From assembly GCA_018238375.1 (NCBI GenBank), contig JABCTJ010000168.1, positions 1 to 36,312 on the forward strand: DNA of 36,312 nt. Reading direction: 5' to 3'. Position 1 is the first letter of the stretch. Every line of letters begins with the position of its first letter. The notes below the pieces were generated by a model. It was not told the origin of the DNA, did no database searches, and saw only the letters and a list, made by a program, of their open reading frames with translations. The DNA is from Candidatus Thorarchaeota archaeon. GTDB lineage: Archaea; Asgardarchaeota; Thorarchaeia; Thorarchaeales; Thorarchaeaceae. The translations under genes and the position numbers were made by a program. Of the stretch, positions 34,746 to 36,312 are shown piece after piece.

Positions 34746-35182
34746 TCGCTCCTTAGAGGGCCAAGAGCCCTGACCTGCTCTACTATTGTTGTAACACCAT
34801 CAGCAAAGATTTGAGCCTCAGAGGCACTAGCCCACTGAAGCCGAATCCGCTCCGGGTTTATCCCGGCTTGTTCGATAGCCATCTTCATTATGGTCAGCCT
34901 TGCTCGAAGCTTCAGATTCCCACTAGAATAATGACAATCCCCAGGGTGACATCCCGAAACAAGAACACCATCAGCACCCATCTCCAGGGATGCAAGTATG
35001 AACTCGGGACTGATTCTACCGGTGCAGTTTACTCGTATGATCCTCGCGTTTGGTGGGTACTGTATCCTGCTGGTGCCTGCGAGATCAGCTCCAGCGTAGC
35101 TACACCAATTGCAACAGAATGCACCTATCTGCGGCTCCCACTTTTTCTTAGTCTGAACTTCCTTTTTCTCTACAGTAGTCAT
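34736..35182 (-). CDS. mvhD: F420-nonreducing hydrogenase iron-sulfur subunit
   Basis: IGAFCCNWCSYAGADLAGTSRIQYPPNARIIRVNCTGRISPEFIL, DGVLVSGCHPGDCHY. ATG at 35182 overlaps the hdrA stop (ATGA). Confidence 0.96.
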   Translation of the reverse strand: MTTVEKKEVQTKKKWEPQIGAFCCNWCSYAGADLAGTSRIQYPPNARIIRVNCTGRISPEFILASLEMGADGVLVSGCHPGDCHYSSGNLKLRARLTIMKMAIEQAGINPERIRLQWASASEAQIFADGVTTIVEQVRALGPLRSEWK

Positions 35183-36312
35183 TGGGGTTCGCCTCCCTCC
35201 AGTTGCGCTGGAGAACAAAGGTACGCCTCCACCATGGTCATGATCTGATTGTCAGTGGAATGATACATTACGATGGCGCTACTCGGACATGCGGCCGCAC
35301 ATGTGCCGCAACCGTGACACTTGGCCTCGGTGACGAAAGCAACAGACGGGTTAACAGTTTCGTCCATATTTATCGCGCCGTAAGGACATACAGTGACGCA
35401 CGTATGGCACGACGAGCATAACTCAGATAGCACATGCGACACCGTGGACTCTATCTCGACCTCTCCTTTGGCCATGAGTCCCACTGCCTTGGCAGCTGCT
35501 CCGCTTGCATCGATGACGGATTCAGATGCGTTCTTGGCGGCTTGCGAAGCTCCTGCTATCATTACACCCGCAGTATGCGTAGTCAACGGTGCGAGTTTGA
35601 TATGCTCAGGGTTGAAGAAACCGTCACCGCTTCTCGTGAGACTGAACATCTTCGCAGTTTCGGCGATGTCCTCTGGCGGAATCATCGCAGTGGCTAGAAC
35701 AAGCAAGTCCGGTTGGAATATCAGTTCCTGATCCGCGAGCACATCATGCCACTTCATATGTATCTTGCCATTCTTTACTATAACCGTTGGCTTCTCGTCC
35801 CTAGGGAACTTGCTAAAGACAACGTGTCGCTTTCTGGCTAATCGATAGAACTCCTCGTGACCTTTTCCATACGTCCTGATGTCTTGATAGAGGATGAGGA
35901 CTTCCTCAGTTCGTTCTCTAAGGTCTGCGGCAGCCTTTGATGTCGCGGTACAGCAGTAACGGGAACAATGTTCATGCCCCTTCACTCCGGGCTCACGCGA
36001 GCCTACACAGCCGATGAATGCAATCGTCTTCACTGGTTTTCCATCGCTCGGTTTCAAGAGCTGGTCGCTAGGAGGGAGCTCCTGAAGCTCCGCCAGCGTA
36101 ACGATATCAGGCGACTCGCCATAGGCGTAGTATCCGTAAGGTCGGAATGGTATAAATCCCGTGGCTACGATTACCGTGCCAATTTCGAATTTCTGTTTCT
36201 TTTTCGTCTTGAGATTCTCTACCGTTACTTCAAAGTTCCCTATGTAACCGTCAAATTCAACAACCTTGCTGTTTGTCAACGTCGTGATTCGCTTGTGTGC
36301 CTTGACATCCTT
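35179..36312 (-). CDS. hdrA: CoB-CoM heterodisulfide reductase subunit A-like flavoprotein, truncated at right edge
   Basis: VIVATGFIPF, IAFIGCVGSREPG..HCSRYCC, ELCSSCHTCVTVCPYGAI, CHGCGTCAAACPSSAI; frame stays open to the window edge (KDVKAHKRITTLTNSKVVEF...). Confidence 0.95.
   Translation of the reverse strand, partial: KDVKAHKRITTLTNSKVVEFDGYIGNFEVTVENLKTKKKQKFEIGTVIVATGFIPFRPYGYYAYGESPDIVTLAELQELPPSDQLLKPSDGKPVKTIAFIGCVGSREPGVKGHEHCSRYCCTATSKAAADLRERTEEVLILYQDIRTYGKGHEEFYRLARKRHVVFSKFPRDEKPTVIVKNGKIHMKWHDVLADQELIFQPDLLVLATAMIPPEDIAETAKMFSLTRSGDGFFNPEHIKLAPLTTHTAGVMIAGASQAAKNASESVIDASGAAAKAVGLMAKGEVEIESTVSHVLSELCSSCHTCVTVCPYGAINMDETVNPSVAFVTEAKCHGCGTCAAACPSSAIVMYHSTDNQIMTMVEAYLCSPAQLEGGEPQ

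Noticed and set aside
34736-35182. MvhD and HdrA as further selenoproteins
   Set aside because: Relevant Cys positions (FCCNWCSY in MvhD, HCSRYCC in HdrA) are encoded as Cys with uninterrupted frames.
1-36312. tRNA, rRNA, transposase, integrase or CRISPR loci
   Set aside because: None recognised on reading; intergenic gaps show no T-loop GGTTCRANNCC context and no transposase-like ORF. A tRNAscan/CRISPR search would be needed to be certain.

Overview
This 36.3 kb window looks archaeal, probably Asgard-like. That is inferred from a Ras/Rab-type small GTPase with full G-motifs, an Hdr/Mvh hydrogenase operon, archaeal-style PAS histidine kinases and TATA-type promoters; no taxonomic search was possible. 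Left to right it carries: an ABC exporter operon (-), SfsA (-), a membrane pyrophosphatase (+), DinB (-), two large PAS sensor kinases (+), small metabolic and membrane genes, an orphan EutA-like protein (+), a small GTPase plus PAS histidine kinase gene pair (-), CorA and MscS (+), a 7TM protein with a C-terminal longin/roadblock-like domain (-), a MarR / flavodoxin-ferredoxin divergent pair, an RPA-like SSB with an RGG tail (-), a prolyl oligopeptidase and an alpha/beta hydrolase (+), a five-repeat membrane protein (+), and an hdrA-mvhD-wHTH-mvhG-mvhA operon (-) running off the right edge. The best discovery is a gene absent from the ORF track. Directly downstream of mvhA (32248..32096, -) lies a 50-codon reading frame with an in-frame TGA, MTEEIPEGVLNIIEMVIRCYDC[U]LSCGAHLVIVDEEGREIVRKELVTGGG. 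It supplies the C-terminal NiFe-ligand motif that the mvhA ORF lacks, so it is a VhuU-type split selenocysteine hydrogenase subunit. A strong hairpin (candidate SECIS) follows its stop codon. Other leads: GTPase/histidine-kinase coupling, the 7TM-longin protein, a 36-aa membrane microprotein with a possibly occluded Shine-Dalgarno, and a 24-bp exact repeat spaced exactly 500 bp apart in two unrelated genes.
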